A DNA stretch of 64,000 bases from Ischnura elegans (GCF_921293095.1 NW_025791658.1:5890001-5954000), one strand, 5' to 3'; numbered from the stretch's first letter, positions 22,674-33,830 are shown. The notes: a model not told the origin generated them from the sequence alone. A program made the numbers and translations.

Positions 22674-23057
22674 CGAAGGTCGAATCGGAACTCTTTCCAC
22701 TCCCTCGAATGGGACGCTGCATTCACCGAAGCATAAATTTAAAATTTCGGATCCGGATCCGATATCTTTTGCGAATTTGGATCCGAAGTATCCAACGAAG
22801 GGCGATATCCGCGAATATTTGGATCCGAGGTATCCGATACGACAATCCCTATTATAAATGCATTCACGCTCTTGTGCTATATATTGAGAACCCTAAGTGT
22901 CCCTGCCTAGGTAGTAAGGGTATGTACGGTGGTGGAAAAAATTAACTCAAAGATCATTAGCATCTGAAAGCGGCCAGTTCAGGAACTACTCATCTTCCAA
23001 AATGTTGCCCTCGCTATCATCTCGTACTACCGGGAATTTTAAAGCCCCCTGTACTGG

Positions 23058-23242
23058 GAAAATAATCAAGCCCGTCGCATTATGAGAACGCGAAAAAAAT
23101 ACAGCTACGCATTCTTCCACATATTTTCCGAAGCTTGCTTCGCCCACGCCTTCGCCCATACAGTAAACTCCCGTTTATCCGTGACTGGATTATCCGTACA
23201 TGGATTATATGAATTATCCGTGTAGTTGGTGATTGGTGCATG
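23058..23242. repeat. 184-bp segment, copy 2
   Basis: It differs from copy 1 at only a few positions (TCCGTGACTGG for TCTGTGACTGG, ATATGAATT for ATGTGCATT). Confidence 0.85.
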
Positions 23243-23819
23243 AATTTCACCCTCTTTCATGTTCCCTCTCTCTTATCATTATAAAAAAATATAACCAGAG
23301 GCAAAAACACCAGGATTGCCACATTTTTGTGCAAGGATATACTAGATTTATTATTTCTAATAGAATGCCATTCGTAAAATGTAATTATTTCTTTTGGATG
23401 CTGACAAAGAATGAGTCTAGTTTACTTGGATGTCTGCTATAGAATTGGAGAAGACGTGGAGTGACAAAAAAACTCTCTAAATACGCTGCTCGCCCGAATA
23501 AAGACAATATTATTATTACACAGATATGAATCGATTTTCCTTCGAAGTTTATCCTACAGCATTATGCACTGAAATACACATAGATATGGCGTTGGTTGCA
23601 TACCATTCAGGATGAGGGGAACACAGTCTACTATACTTAGTTCACTTTATCTCTGCGGGTGAGCTTTCGTGAGTTTCCGGACACACTCGGAACGCCTCGC
23701 TGAAGTGGGAGGGGTAGTACTGAGAAATAGAGAGAGAGGAGGAGAGAACTCAACGTTGCCAAATTGACATAGTGACTTTGTCACTGCAAAGGTGTGACTC
23801 ATACGTGGATAGCGGCCAT

Positions 23820-24308
23820 AATAAGCAAATGATTTGGCTTTCGAAATGCCAGTTTCGACGAATGTGAAATGGTCAAAATTTAACCTCATTTGAAAAAGGC
23901 CAGATTGGCGCCCATGCGATGCCACTCCACATGACGTAAAAGGGACCTAGTTTCTATACGAGTAGATATAGGAGTTTTACATCGTCTGAGATTACCAATG
24001 CATGCATGAGGCACAGAGCTCAGGTAAACATCTCTTAATAATCACCTATTAAAATTACCTTAGTTCGGAAAGTTTCCTTCGTTTTATAGGGCATTTATAA
24101 TCCTTATTTAAGCCAATCGCTACCTGCTAGCATCCTGCGTGGTATCAACGCTCAGAGCCTCGCCCCAAGGTCACCTCACTTGCGGCAGCGTGAGCCAGAT
24201 CGACTTCACACGGGAGTTTTCCCGGCATTCATACTTAGCCGTCGCGTTTTCGCGCACTTGAAAATTTTCACTTTTCATTTAATCGCGAAAAATAGATATC
24301 GTCATTAA
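23820..24308. mobile_element. TA-type MITE (GGGTGGTTTCC family), copy 2, both ends lost
   Basis: Homology runs from CGAAATGCCAGTTTCGACGA through CATTTAATCGCGAAAAATAG. The outer termini are absent. The right side joins directly to a LINE reverse-transcriptase fragment. Confidence 0.7.
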
Positions 24309-24310
24309 AA

Positions 24311-24499
24311 GTAACGGACGATATTAGACTCTCGATTGAGAATAAAAAGATAACCTTGCTGGTTCTACTAGACTTTACTAAAGCTTTCGATTCGGTGAAT
24401 CACGAAATTCTAATAAATCGCTTGAATGATGTTGGACTATCAACATCATTCACATTTTCGCGAAAAAAACGTGAGTCAATTCAAAAAGGAATGTTATGA
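24311..24499 (+). pseudogene. LINE reverse-transcriptase core fragment
   Basis: One open frame gives LSIENKKITLLVLLDFTKAF and continues DSVNHEILINRLNDVGLS. The LLDFTKAFDSVNHE block is the conserved motif of CR1/Jockey-type reverse transcriptases, with the first catalytic-site Asp in it. The fragment is about 60 codons, starts abruptly at a MITE boundary, and loses similarity after GLS. It is an isolated inactive remnant. Confidence 0.82.
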
Positions 24500-25053
24500 A
24501 ATATTGCTACATGTAAATTGAATATTGTAACTTAACTGATGATTGTGCTGATGCTACAGTCAATAAAATCAGATGTATTTATGAGTTCATACGTTTGTCT
24601 TGCTGATAATTATATATACTGTAACCGGTGCCTTCTGCCCGCTTACGTTGTGACGCGTGAGACGGGAGTGCGAGGTAAAGGAAGGCCGTTTTTTTTTTAG
24701 ATATGTGTTTGTATGAATGTGTGAGTGAGTGCAAGAGGGTTTTTGAGTGTGTGTTTTGAATCATTGAGTCCCCATTTGATGTTTCCCTATTTTCCTCCCC
24801 ACAAAGATGTGTAATGCTCTCCCCTTCCCCTCCTAAAGTGTGCACATCGTACGATCAAGAAGAAGAAGAACGTGGTTTCCTCCCCCCCCCACCCCGTGTC
24901 CTTGGTGAAGTGACCGTCCAGCCCAAAGCGCATCATCCCTTTTTTTTTCTTTCTCCCCTGACCCCCCTCCCTAGTATTCCCTCCCCTCAATGGCTATATA
25001 ACGTGGTGCACCGAAGGAAAAGGGCTTCTATTTTTTTGGCGGTTCCACGTAAG

Positions 25054-25694
25054 GCCCTTATTAGACGAGGTAGCCAGGCGACGTCGCCAGCGATGGTAGC
25101 TGGCGACGCACTGGCTACCAAACCTAGTAGCCAGTTGTGTAGCCAGTTCAGTAGCCAGAATATTTCCGTTTTCTCTCATTTTGCTGTGAACTATAGTGGA
25201 GTGCGTTGTGTGAGTGGTAACGTTATCTTAATTTTGTGTCGGCCAACTTCTGGCACTTTTTCACGAGCTCTTCATGCTTTTTCTTTTGGTCGTCTTTCTG
25301 CGGCTCTTCTTTTTTCTTCTTCTCTCCGCGTTTCCCTTCCACTGAATCAGAAGATGTAGGCATTTTCTCAACTGGCGTGGACATACTGAACAACTCACCC
25401 ACTCACAACAGAACACAACACAACAGTGAGCAGTACCAAGCGAGGTGTACTGACCGAGTGGCCTGGCGACCTCGGGTAATAAGCTCCGTATGCTACAACG
25501 CAGCGTCGCCAGTACGGGTAGCCAGTGGCGACCGGAGTGGCGACGGGGCTCGGTAGCCAGTCAGTCGCCAAAGTGTGGCTACGTCGCTGGCTACCCTCGT
25601 GTAATAAGGCCCATAAGAATCAATGACCCACGACAAGCCGGGTAGCCAGGTTCGTCGCTGGCGACGTCGCCTGGCTACCTCGTCTAATAAGGGC
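25054..25694. mobile_element. Element with perfect 40-bp inverted ends and a nested second end
   Basis: The left end GCCCTTATTAGACGAGGTAG (25054 on) is matched by its exact reverse complement for 40 bp ending at 25694. A second, slightly different terminus (CTCGTGTAATAAGGCCC) lies inside at about 25594-25610. The ends are rich in GTAGCCAG and GGCGAC motifs. A 53-codon ORF lies inside (25223-25384). Superfamily is uncertain: the flanks show no convincing target duplication. Confidence 0.7.
25223..25384 (-). CDS. Small Lys/Glu-rich ORF inside a TIR element
   Basis: The ORF begins with ATG at 25384 and ends with TAA at 25223, 53 codons. The N-terminus is MSTPVEKMPTSSDSVEG, followed by the highly charged stretch KKKKEEPQKDDQKKKHEELV and the ending KKCQKLADTKLR. 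The charge pattern suggests a short helical or coiled segment. No family is recognised. It lies wholly between the inverted ends of the element, so it may be a first exon or remnant of the element's own protein rather than a host gene. A chance ORF is also possible at this length, though the composition is unlike the surrounding GC-rich termini. Confidence 0.35.
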   Translation of the reverse strand: MSTPVEKMPTSSDSVEGKRGEKKKKEEPQKDDQKKKHEELVKKCQKLADTKLR

Positions 25695-26019
25695 ATAGTA
25701 TAAAAAACGCTCCTAAGAGTAGGCGGAGTGTGGGAAGGCATAAAAGACGAAGTTGGTGGAGAGAATCCGAGAGAGAGACAGAGAGAGGGTGCGTGATGCG
25801 AATAGGAGTTGTACGGTAGACTCGTGGTGCCGAGGAAAGGATCTCCCAACTATCGCAAAGAGGCCATCTCCCACCCGTAAACCTGCCAGAGATGACGCAG
25901 AGCAGCCTACGCCGCGGAACGGAATCGCCACGATCATACAGATCGAATACCCGAGAGCCCCGAAAATTCAACAAACTGTAAGAGAAAAAGCCACGAAATC
26001 CCATATCCCTGAAAAGATC

Positions 26020-26425
26020 TTACCCTATAGAATGCTACCTAAATTTGGCCATGAAAGAATACAGGGTCAGACAGGAATAAGCCAGCTCTTTGCAAAGTCT
26101 GACCCTGAGCCTTGTTAATAGTCATCGCATAGGAAACCTTAGTGAGAAATTGTCTGCGAGTCAAATTAAAAGGCATGGTCTGATCCGACGGCGTTAACAG
26201 TATTCTTGGAATGAGGATAATCTTGCCGGAATCGATTTTTTTAATCGATTATTTTTTTAAACCAATTTTAGGAAACAATAGCAATATTTAGGAAGTAAGA
26301 TATGCCGTCGCATGTTCTCTGATAAATTCTGTGCATTTTGGTTCCTTATTTTGTAGAGTTTGGTTGCGTATAAGTTGAGAAAAAGGTATCTATACCGTAG
26401 AAATAATATATAGGATAGAGACCTG
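26020..26425 (-). pseudogene. Helitron helicase remnant, minus arm of inverted duplication
   Basis: Read on the minus strand this is the C-terminal region of a Helitron Rep/helicase: GKIILIPRI, then TPSDQTMPFNLTRRQF and VSYAMTINKAQGQTLQRAGL. The last block is motif VI of the Pif1-like helicase (AMTINKAQGQT). Downstream of FFHG the frame is broken. The arm matches 26930-27335 in reverse with few differences. Confidence 0.8.
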
Positions 26426-26929
26426 AGACAGTAGCGTTCGGATAAAGAAAGCCGTTCGACTGCGAAGTTCGCTCAACATAAATTTTTCAACACAATCATA
26501 AGTTTTAAATATGATCATTTACAAATACAAGCAAATCAATAACAAAAGGACCAATTAACTTCTTCTCCTTGGATTCAATAAAATACAACGCATAATTCAC
26601 TACGCTGCACAACAGAAAGATTTCAGTCCTAAACCTAAACCCAAAAAAAAAGAATCACGCTACACGTTTTCACATTCATAACCCATACGAAAACCACAAG
26701 AAAAGGGGACAAATAAAAAAAAGAAACAGGGGGAATGGAAATATGAAATAACGAAATAGATATTGCACTGAAGTTCACACTGTAATAGGGGGAATATACT
26801 GTCATCTTCTCTACTTGTGCGGGGGGGAACTTTATAAACGTTTTTAATGAATTCTCTTCTTGACTTGGTGAAGTGGGACTTTTCTTCTGTTCCTTGGGGG
26901 AATGTTAAGAATCGATTCTGGCGTGGTAT

Positions 26930-27335
26930 CAGGAGAGCTATCCTCTATATTATTTCTACGGTATAGATACCTTTTTCTCAACTTATACGCAACCAAACTC
27001 TACAAAATAAGGTACCAAAATGCACAGAATTTATCAGAGAACATGCGACAGCATATCTTACTTCCTAAATATTGCTATTGTTTCCTGAAATTGGTTTAAA
27101 AAAATAATCGATTAAAAAAAATCGATTCCGGCAAGATTATCCTCATTCCAAGAATACAGTTAACGCCGTCGGATCAGACCATGCCTTTTAATTTGACTCG
27201 CAGCCAATTTCCCATTAAGGTTTCCTATGCGATGACCATTAACAAGGCTCAGGGTCAGACTTTGCAAAGAGCTGACTTATTCCTGTCTGACCCTGTATTC
27301 TTTCATGGCTAACTTTAGGTAGCATTCTCTAGGGT
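26930..27335 (+). pseudogene. Helitron helicase remnant, plus arm of inverted duplication
   Basis: The plus-strand frame near 27123-27310 reads IDSGKIILIPRIQLTPSDQ, then MPFNLTRSQFPIKVSYAM and TINKAQGQTLQRADLFL, ending DPVFFHG. It is the conserved C-terminal helicase region of Helitron rolling-circle transposons. A TAA replaces the Gln expected after HG, and sequence 5' of 27120 has several stops. With 26020-26425 it makes an inverted repeat of about 405 bp around a 500-bp spacer. Confidence 0.8.
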
Positions 27336-28413
27336 AAATATTCTTTTGTAAATATTAAGGTAAACGCTAAACAAGTATTAACAGAGGATAGTGTAATTAC
27401 TTCCAATGTTGTGTTTAAAGAGGTCCTCTGACCTCAATTTGTACATGAACATCCCAATTAAATTTGTACATAAGACCCTGCCTTTTTTTCTACATTTTAA
27501 AATTAGAAACGCGCCTATCCCTCTGTGGACCTGCATTGAAAAGAGCGGGGGAAGCCCACGCTGGGAGCGGGCGCAGCACGCTCGTGAGATTTATAAGTTC
27601 TATTTTTGGTTCTTTAAAATTATGAAAGATCTTATACTTACACGATGACCCTTTGGACGAGGACGACCTGCGGGCAGCAACTTGCGGGCGATCGGGGGGT
27701 GGATGGCTGCTCTGCCAGGCTATAGATTCAAGAGAAGTAAGAGAAAACAATCTTGGAGGCGCTTTCATAAAGTAAGGGGAAAAGGGGGTCACAGGAAAAA
27801 AAATATATATTCAAATTAAACACATTTTATGGGCACTTTTAGTTCGCTACAAACCTAACAATTACGTTGGAAAATCCAGATAATGAAAAGAAACATCTTT
27901 TGACTCACCACAAAGGATAAGAATCTTACAGGTTCTCTTCGGATTCCTGAAGAAGATGATGCCAACACTTTTAAAAATTATGTAGACATGTAATGTAGAT
28001 GTAGCTGAAAACGGCAGACTTTATTAATTGTACCAATTCACATTTATGTAATCCAACATTTAAGAAAACTTCCTTGTGGAGTAAAAAAAAAAATAAAAAT
28101 AGCTGTCCTAAGACGGACTCAGGAAAATCCTTTTTTATACATAGACTTCACAACATATTCTCGCCGTTTACTTTTAAGTCGTTAACCTCTAATATGTATT
28201 GTAAAAAAGAACCATTCCTTTTCAATTCTTCAAAACAAAAAAAAGCTTTAATGTAAAGGGTGATTATGTAGAGAAGTTAAATAGGTTTGTAACTAACTAA
28301 AAGTGCTTATAAAATGGGTTTCATGTGAGTTTTTCATGTGAGTTTCAAAAAATTTTCATGCGATCAAACCATTTGTGAAAAAATCTGTTGAAATTTCAGC
28401 AGTTAATTGGAAC
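27336..28413. other. No gene recognised
   Basis: The stretch is AT-rich spacer with a GC-richer patch at 27530-27790 that has no supported exon. A short GTAGATGTAGCTG near 27995 could be a relic of the LINE tail seen at 9240-9285. Confidence 0.35.
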
Positions 28414-28810
28414 CACTGTTAAAACTAACGGTATCTGTTAGAACTAAAAGTAACAGTTAAAACTAACAGTAATTGTTAAACCGTGACTTTTAAAACTATA
28501 AGTGACGGTTAAAACTAAAAGTGACTTTTAAAACTAAAAGTGGCTGTTAAAACTAAAAGTGACTTTTAAAACTAACAGTAACTGTTAAAACTAAAAGTGA
28601 CTGTTCAAACTAAAAGTGACTGTTAAAACTAAAAGTGACTGTTAAAACTAAAAGTAACTGTTAAAGCTAAAAGTAACTCTTAAAACTAAAAGTGACTGTT
28701 AATACTAACAGTAACTGTAAAAACTAAAAGTATCTGTTAAAACTAAAAGTAACTGTTAAAACTAACAGTAACTGTTGAAACTAACTATAACTTTGAACTC
28801 TAACAGTAAC
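28414..28810 (+). repeat. Minisatellite, 20-21 bp unit
   Basis: There are about 18 units of the type AAACTAAAAGTGACTGTTA, with variants TAACAGTAACTGTTA. It lies next to a MITE whose ends carry the same AACTGTT/AACAGT words. Confidence 0.9.
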
Positions 28811-28884
28811 TAATAAATCCAATAGCAATTGATGAATTCAGAACGTACTGTTGGATTTAACAGTTTTGTCGCTAAGGCCCCTTT

Positions 28885-29357
28885 CACCCTTAGCGAAAAA
28901 ACTGTTAAAAAACTTTAAAAAAAACTTAAAAATTTCAACACACTTGCGACCACTGTTGAATTTCGCTATTTAGATATTTTTTTGTGTTTTCAAAGGTAAC
29001 CATCACTTCAAAACAAACGTAAACAAACCTTTTACCATACTTCAACTCGATTTTTTCAATTTTGACTTTCGTCTGTTTCACTTTTCGCGATCAATTGTTG
29101 GTATGAGAATTACAGTAGCTGCGCTTTCCTCTCGTTAAAGTTCACATCAGCCAACCGGCGGTAGGATTTGCTTTATAAAACACAACCTCTCTTAAACTCC
29201 ACGTTACCGTAATCTCCACGTTAGTTAACGTGAGGTTTAACCAGACATTATAAAACCGGCCCTAACTGTTGAATCCAACAGTTACTGTAGAAAACCCAAC
29301 AGTAAATGTTAAAATCCAACAGTGACAGTTAAAATCCAAGTTTTTTCGCTAAGGGTG
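28885..29357. mobile_element. MITE with CACCCTTAGCGAAAAAACT ends
   Basis: The element is 473 bp. The left end CACCCTTAGCGAAAAAACT is the exact reverse complement of the right end AGTTTTTTCGCTAAGGGTG. The right subterminal region repeats AACAGTNACTGT words. It is related to 6904-7027. Confidence 0.8.
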
Positions 29358-29875
29358 AATACATTAGAATCTGTCAACCGACTGCATTTCAAACAATATT
29401 ATGACGGATAGCGATTCGCAGTGATGATTATTTTTCATTTTAAAGGCATCTCTAATAAATTGCTTTCAGATTTTAAAACCCCTTCGATTCAATTTATTTT
29501 TTTTAAATGACGCATTGAAAACTTTACTTCGATTTTTTTGTCGGTAAATGATTTTTCTATAGTGTCGTACACAACTTAAATCCAAGTACAAGCACTGGTA
29601 CCGTTGTGTCCTCATTTCGTTTCGGTGTGAGGAAAATTTCCATCGATTTTGTCGGAAAATGACGAAGTTTTAAAATTTTTACTTTCCCTGGATTTGAGTT
29701 GGTTGCGGGGACTCTGGGTTTTTGGGCCAATCCAACTTGAGTATTTGAAGAGGAAAAGTCATTATATGAGTGTTTTTCATTTTTTCACTGCGTGTTTTAA
29801 CATGTTTCATCAGTGATCTATTTGTTTTCACAGCATTAGGCATGTCAGAGTTGTAAGGAAAAAATAAATTCCAAT

Positions 29876-30436
29876 AGGGTGGTTTCCTATTATTTTTTAT
29901 TGCCTAAATCGAAAGATTATAACTCCTGGAGTACGTATTTCACGCTTTTAGATTTTTATATGACGACATCTATTTTTCGCGATTGAATGAAAAGTGAACA
30001 TTTTCAAGCACGCGAAAACTCGAAGGCTAAGTATGAATGCCGGGAAATCTCCGTGTGACGTCGTTCTGCTTCCCGCTGCCGCAAGTGAGGTGACTTTGGG
30101 GCGAGGCTCTGAGCGCTGATTCGACGCAGGATGCTAGCAGGTAGCAGAGCACCATGCTAGCTGGTAGCGCTTGGCTTAAATAAGGATTATTAGTCCCCTA
30201 TCAAACGAGGAAAACTTTCCGACCTTAGCCAGTTTTAATAGCTGATTATTAAGATATGTTTCCCTGAGCTCTGTGCCTCGTGCATGCATTGGTAATCTCA
30301 GACGATGTAAAACTCCTATCTACTCGTATAGAAACTAGGTCCCTGTCACGTCAAGTCGAGTGGAATCGCAAGGGCGCCAATCTGGCATTTTTCAAATGCG
30401 GCTAAATTTGACCGTTGCCATTCGTCTAAACTGGGA
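29876..30436. mobile_element. TA-type MITE (GGGTGGTTTCC family), copy 3, truncated
   Basis: After TA the element begins GGGTGGTTTCCTATTATTT and matches the family to CATTCGTCTAAACTGGGATT, lacking the far terminus. Confidence 0.8.
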
Positions 30437-30534
30437 TTAAGGGTATGAAAGGGATTTTTGAAATGTTTGGAAGTGTGTTGCATCAGATTATGGCTCAGTG
30501 AGCCGAAACCCGTTGTACGCATTAAAAGTTCTTG

Positions 30535-30749
30535 TGAAAAAATGCTACGATCTTAACGAAATTACTTGTATTCCTAAACCAAAAATTGAAGCTTATAAAA
30601 ATTTCTTTAATTAGTTAGCACCAAAATTGTATGTAAATCATTGGCAAAAATTACAAGGTTGTAATAGCGAATCTGAATTTGTAAAAAAACTGAGAGACTG
30701 GTTGTTTAGTCATAAAAATATTGAATTTTTATATGAGACATTTAAATAA
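30535..30749 (+). pseudogene. Unidentified coding remnant with one in-frame stop
   Basis: A frame with protein-like codon composition reads CYDLNEITCIPKPKIEAYKN, FFN, a TAG, then LAPKLYVNHWQKLQGCNSES and EFVKKLRDWLFSHKNIEFLY, ending ETFK and TAA. It follows a truncated MITE and is followed by an AT-rich 3' region with ATTGTATACATGCACATGG. I do not recognise the family. It could be the C-terminal end of a transposon protein. Confidence rests only on the long open frame across a single stop. Confidence 0.35.
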
Positions 30750-31164
30750 TCTGTTCGTTTAATTGCTTAAACTTATTTTGTTACAAAATTCATTATAATT
30801 TCATTTCATGTTAATTTTCCTATTACATACTGTATTCTAATCGTATTTTGTATGTTTTCAAGATTGTATACATGCACATGGACAATTGTTTCTATGAAGG
30901 AATCATAGAAGAGCCACTTTTGTTTAAAGGTTATTATAAAATGTACTGCCGAGCATTGCCTTTATTTGTATGTAAAGGCAACCCCTAATCAAGACTTATC
31001 TTAAGGTGTGTCTAATTTCACTGTTAATGCATTTTATTTATTAAATTATTCAAACACAGCCATAATGGCCTTTACATTGAATACAAAACATAGAATCTGC
31101 AGCTTTAACAAATATAAACTATTAAAAAAACTATAAAAAGGATATAAAAAAGAAAAAAAGGGAT

Positions 31165-31625
31165 TCAGTAGATGGCTTTTCGAAGTTGCCTCTTGAATAA
31201 TCTTATGGGCATTGAAAGATCCAGGGAAGGGTGAGTACTCGAAATGGAATTGAAGGAGGTAGGGAGTCTGTAAAAAAGTGATCTCTGAGAGAGAGAAAGA
31301 CGGAATTTAGGTTGGTGTAGTAGGTGGTTATTACGGACGGCGCGGGTGGGAATGTGGAGTGAAAAGAAAGGCAGCATATCTGAGGATCGGAACTTGCCAT
31401 TTAAGGCATTGTAAATTAAGGAAATATTGTGGAAATTCCTTCGGGAGGATAGTGGGACCAATGATAGGGCAGACATTACTTCAGAGCGAGAAGAATTACG
31501 GAGGTGAGGTACACGGTGTCGGACTACTGAAATAAAGAAATTAACTGGGCGTTCAAGAATTTTAAGGTTGGAGTATGCATATGTTGTAATATTTTGGGGC
31601 AGTGAAATAAATATCTTTTATTTAT
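31165..31625 (-). pseudogene. LINE ORF2 C-terminal fragment
   Basis: The minus frame runs from about ISLPQNITTYAYSNLKILER through RRNFHNISLIYNALNGKF, then FFSLHIPTRAVRNN and RSLFYRLPTSFNSIS, ending FKRQLRKAIY at a TAG. This is the layout of the region after the reverse transcriptase in CR1/Jockey-type LINEs: R-R-x-L-Y-x2-L-N-G, then P-T-R-x-R-N, then a final F-K-x2-L. It is about 150 codons with no internal stop, 5'-truncated near 31625. This family differs from the LINEs at 8830 and 55321. Confidence 0.72.
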
Positions 31626-31771
31626 TTAAGTACGTACTTAAGGAGTAATAATCTTTCGATTTGGTCAATTTAAAATAATAGGAACGCTATTCCTGCAATT
31701 ATCCGGTCGTTGGACGGCAATTCACGATATTTTCGCGACCGTTCGTAATTTTTCTCGGTGAGGACAGAGTA

Positions 31772-31902
31772 CCCAGACGGCACAGAATCGTCCGTATCTA
31801 ATTCGTATGCAGATAGTACCCATTGACGAAAAGCGACGGAGCGGTAGTCAATGGATACTATCTGCATGCGAATTAGATACGGAGGATTCTGTGCCGTCTG
31901 GG
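31772..31902. repeat. Foldback palindrome, copy c (best preserved)
   Basis: The copy is 131 bp, bounded by CCCAGACGGCACAGAATC and GATTCTGTGCCGTCTGGG. The arms are about 52 bp around GAAAAGCGACGGAGCGGTAG. Confidence 0.85.
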
Positions 31903-32645
31903 TGTTAAGAGAGAAAAGGATAAAAGGGTAATGCTGACTGCGATTCTTCCGTTGGCCCTTCGCGCTCGTCGTCCATTCCGACTCCTTTATTCAAGGAAGC
32001 CTTTTGTTTACGTGAGAAGAGGGCGTTTCCCTCTCTGACGTCACAACATTACCCCCACCCCTTCTAACTGTCATCGGACGACCCTCGACTGCCTGCCTGG
32101 TTTGGGATTCGAAAGGTCATGAACACAGACCCTATTTTCATGCTGTAAATCGTGGTAAGCCAGGTACGTCCAAGCAGTGACGCGGCGAAAATCGCATGAA
32201 ATGTCTTTCAGAGAAATAATATTTTTTCAAGCATATAATTTTAAAAATTAATAAATGGCTTTTACAGTTTCATTAAAATGTTGGTTACATTCACCTTTTC
32301 CATGCTTAAAACTTACCTATAACTATAAAAACCATGGCTTTCCCCTCCACCCCCAGTTTTAATCCTGGGTATACCCTTATATACTAATTGGCTGGGAGAG
32401 GTCGATATTCAGTGACGATTCATTACATACGGCATAATACCACACAGTCTAAATAATAAAGATACTCTTAATTCTTCCGTTTTCTCTCCGTGCGGGTAGG
32501 TCTCAATTCATATCAGGGTATAATTCGATTTCCTTTTCAAAATTGTACAACATTGAAAAAGAATGTACGCGTTACAAAGTTTTCTTTTGCGAAAGAAATT
32601 GAATTTTTGGCCGAGATGCGGTTTTTTGGACTGTTACTATGACAT

Positions 32646-32890
32646 GCAGTGACGCAGCGAGGGGGGGTTTTTGGGGGTTAAAACGTAAACTCAGAGCTCA
32701 GAGAAACTTTAAAGTTTAATCCATTTTAATTAATTGGATTAGTATTACTAATAGAATAGTGTAAGAATTAAAAACTCGTAAAACTCACCATTTTGAGCCA
32801 TTCATCTTAAAATTCCGCAATTTATTAATCTCGCACATACCGCTTATCCTGATGGGTATTCCATACCCCCACACTCCCCCGTATTAGTTG
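32646..32890. mobile_element. hAT-MITE fragment (CAGTGACGCAGCG end)
   Basis: It matches the right part of 51423-52222 in reverse: CAGTGACGCAGCGAGGGGG, then TTAATCCATTTTAATTAATT and ACTCACCATTTTGAGCCATT. The other terminus is missing. Confidence 0.6.
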
Positions 32891-32914
32891 CACCTAAACC
32901 CCTCCCAGCCTTAA

Positions 32915-33435
32915 TGGGGAACGTGGGGAACTTTGTTCATCACACTAGTAAGTCTCATCGAATAGACAATTTTCTCACGAGTCCAAATATATAAGCCAAA
33001 ACTCTCCTAGTATTCCATAAACGTCATTAAATGCTGGTTAAAAGTGCTCGAATATCGCTTGAAGTCACGTGACCTAAAACGCCTCCTGACGTCATCGGAC
33101 GGTACACCATTCAATTCGCTAAGAGAGTAGAGCGGTAGAGCTTTGAATGTAAGATATTGAAATAAAAACATCAATTATTTTCGCCAAATTTGCGTTTGAG
33201 CCCCTACATAGATCGATTTTCTATCCACTTCCTCAGTCTGTCAACAGTGGATACCGTGCCATGACGTCACGCTCCGATGACGTCGTGTTTTCAAGCAGCC
33301 GATGAAGATTAATTTTCAAAGACGCATAACTCAGCTAATAAAGATAACTCGCCCGCCTGATTTTCGGTGAGTACATTTAAGGTAGGGACCTTCATATTAT
33401 AGTACTTTAAAAAAAATTGTGCATGTTCCCCATTC
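32915..33435. mobile_element. MITE with AATGGGGAAC ends, copy 1
   Basis: The ends AATGGGGAAC and TGCATGTTCCCCATT form inverted termini. The interior shares GAAGTCACGTGACCT and TTCTCACGAGTCCAAATATA with 47204-47793. Confidence 0.7.
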
Positions 33436-33830
33436 CTAGCTGTGCCCCTGCGTCCAAGGACTTTAAATGTTCAGATAGATATTTCGTGACTTCGTATTCG
33501 TTTGTTACACATTGATAAGATTTGAATTAATGAGGAGTACCGACTATTTTATCCTGATTTACCTAGTTTGAGTCATCCACACCTTCGTTCTAATTTGTCA
33601 AAATTTGTAGCTCAATGAACCATTTGTGATTTATGTGGTGATCAATCATATTCGGGAACACTTTACTCTGGAAGGGGTATTCGGGGGCTATTGTGGGAAT
33701 CCAAAGTTTCTTCCTTTGTGGAACCACGATACTGGAAAATAAAATTCATTTTAATGATATTCGACCATAATATCATTAATTGTTGTTCAATTACCACAAT
33801 GGCCTAAATTCGCAATTATAAACTTTACAG

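Larger units (their letters stand above)
21954..22851 (-). mobile_element. hAT element deletion derivative with GGATCCG motifs
   Basis: The left end is TAGAGATGGACGGATCC. The right end read in reverse is TAGGGATTGTCGTATCGG. A perfect 8-bp duplication TTATAAAT lies at 21946-21953 and 22852-22859. GGATCCG/CGGATCC clusters flank the interior on both sides. It contains a BED-finger remnant and a 184-bp segment duplicated outside the element. A shorter sister is at 41355-41899. Confidence 0.88.

Noticed and set aside
25262-25350. Plus-strand Ser/Phe-rich ORF inside the 25054-25694 element
   Set aside because: It is the antisense reading of the Lys/Glu-rich ORF; the minus strand has an ATG and a more plausible composition.
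28414-28810. CRISPR-like regular repeats
   Set aside because: Repeats are only 20-21 bp and directly adjacent, with no unique spacers, in a eukaryotic context. It is a minisatellite.
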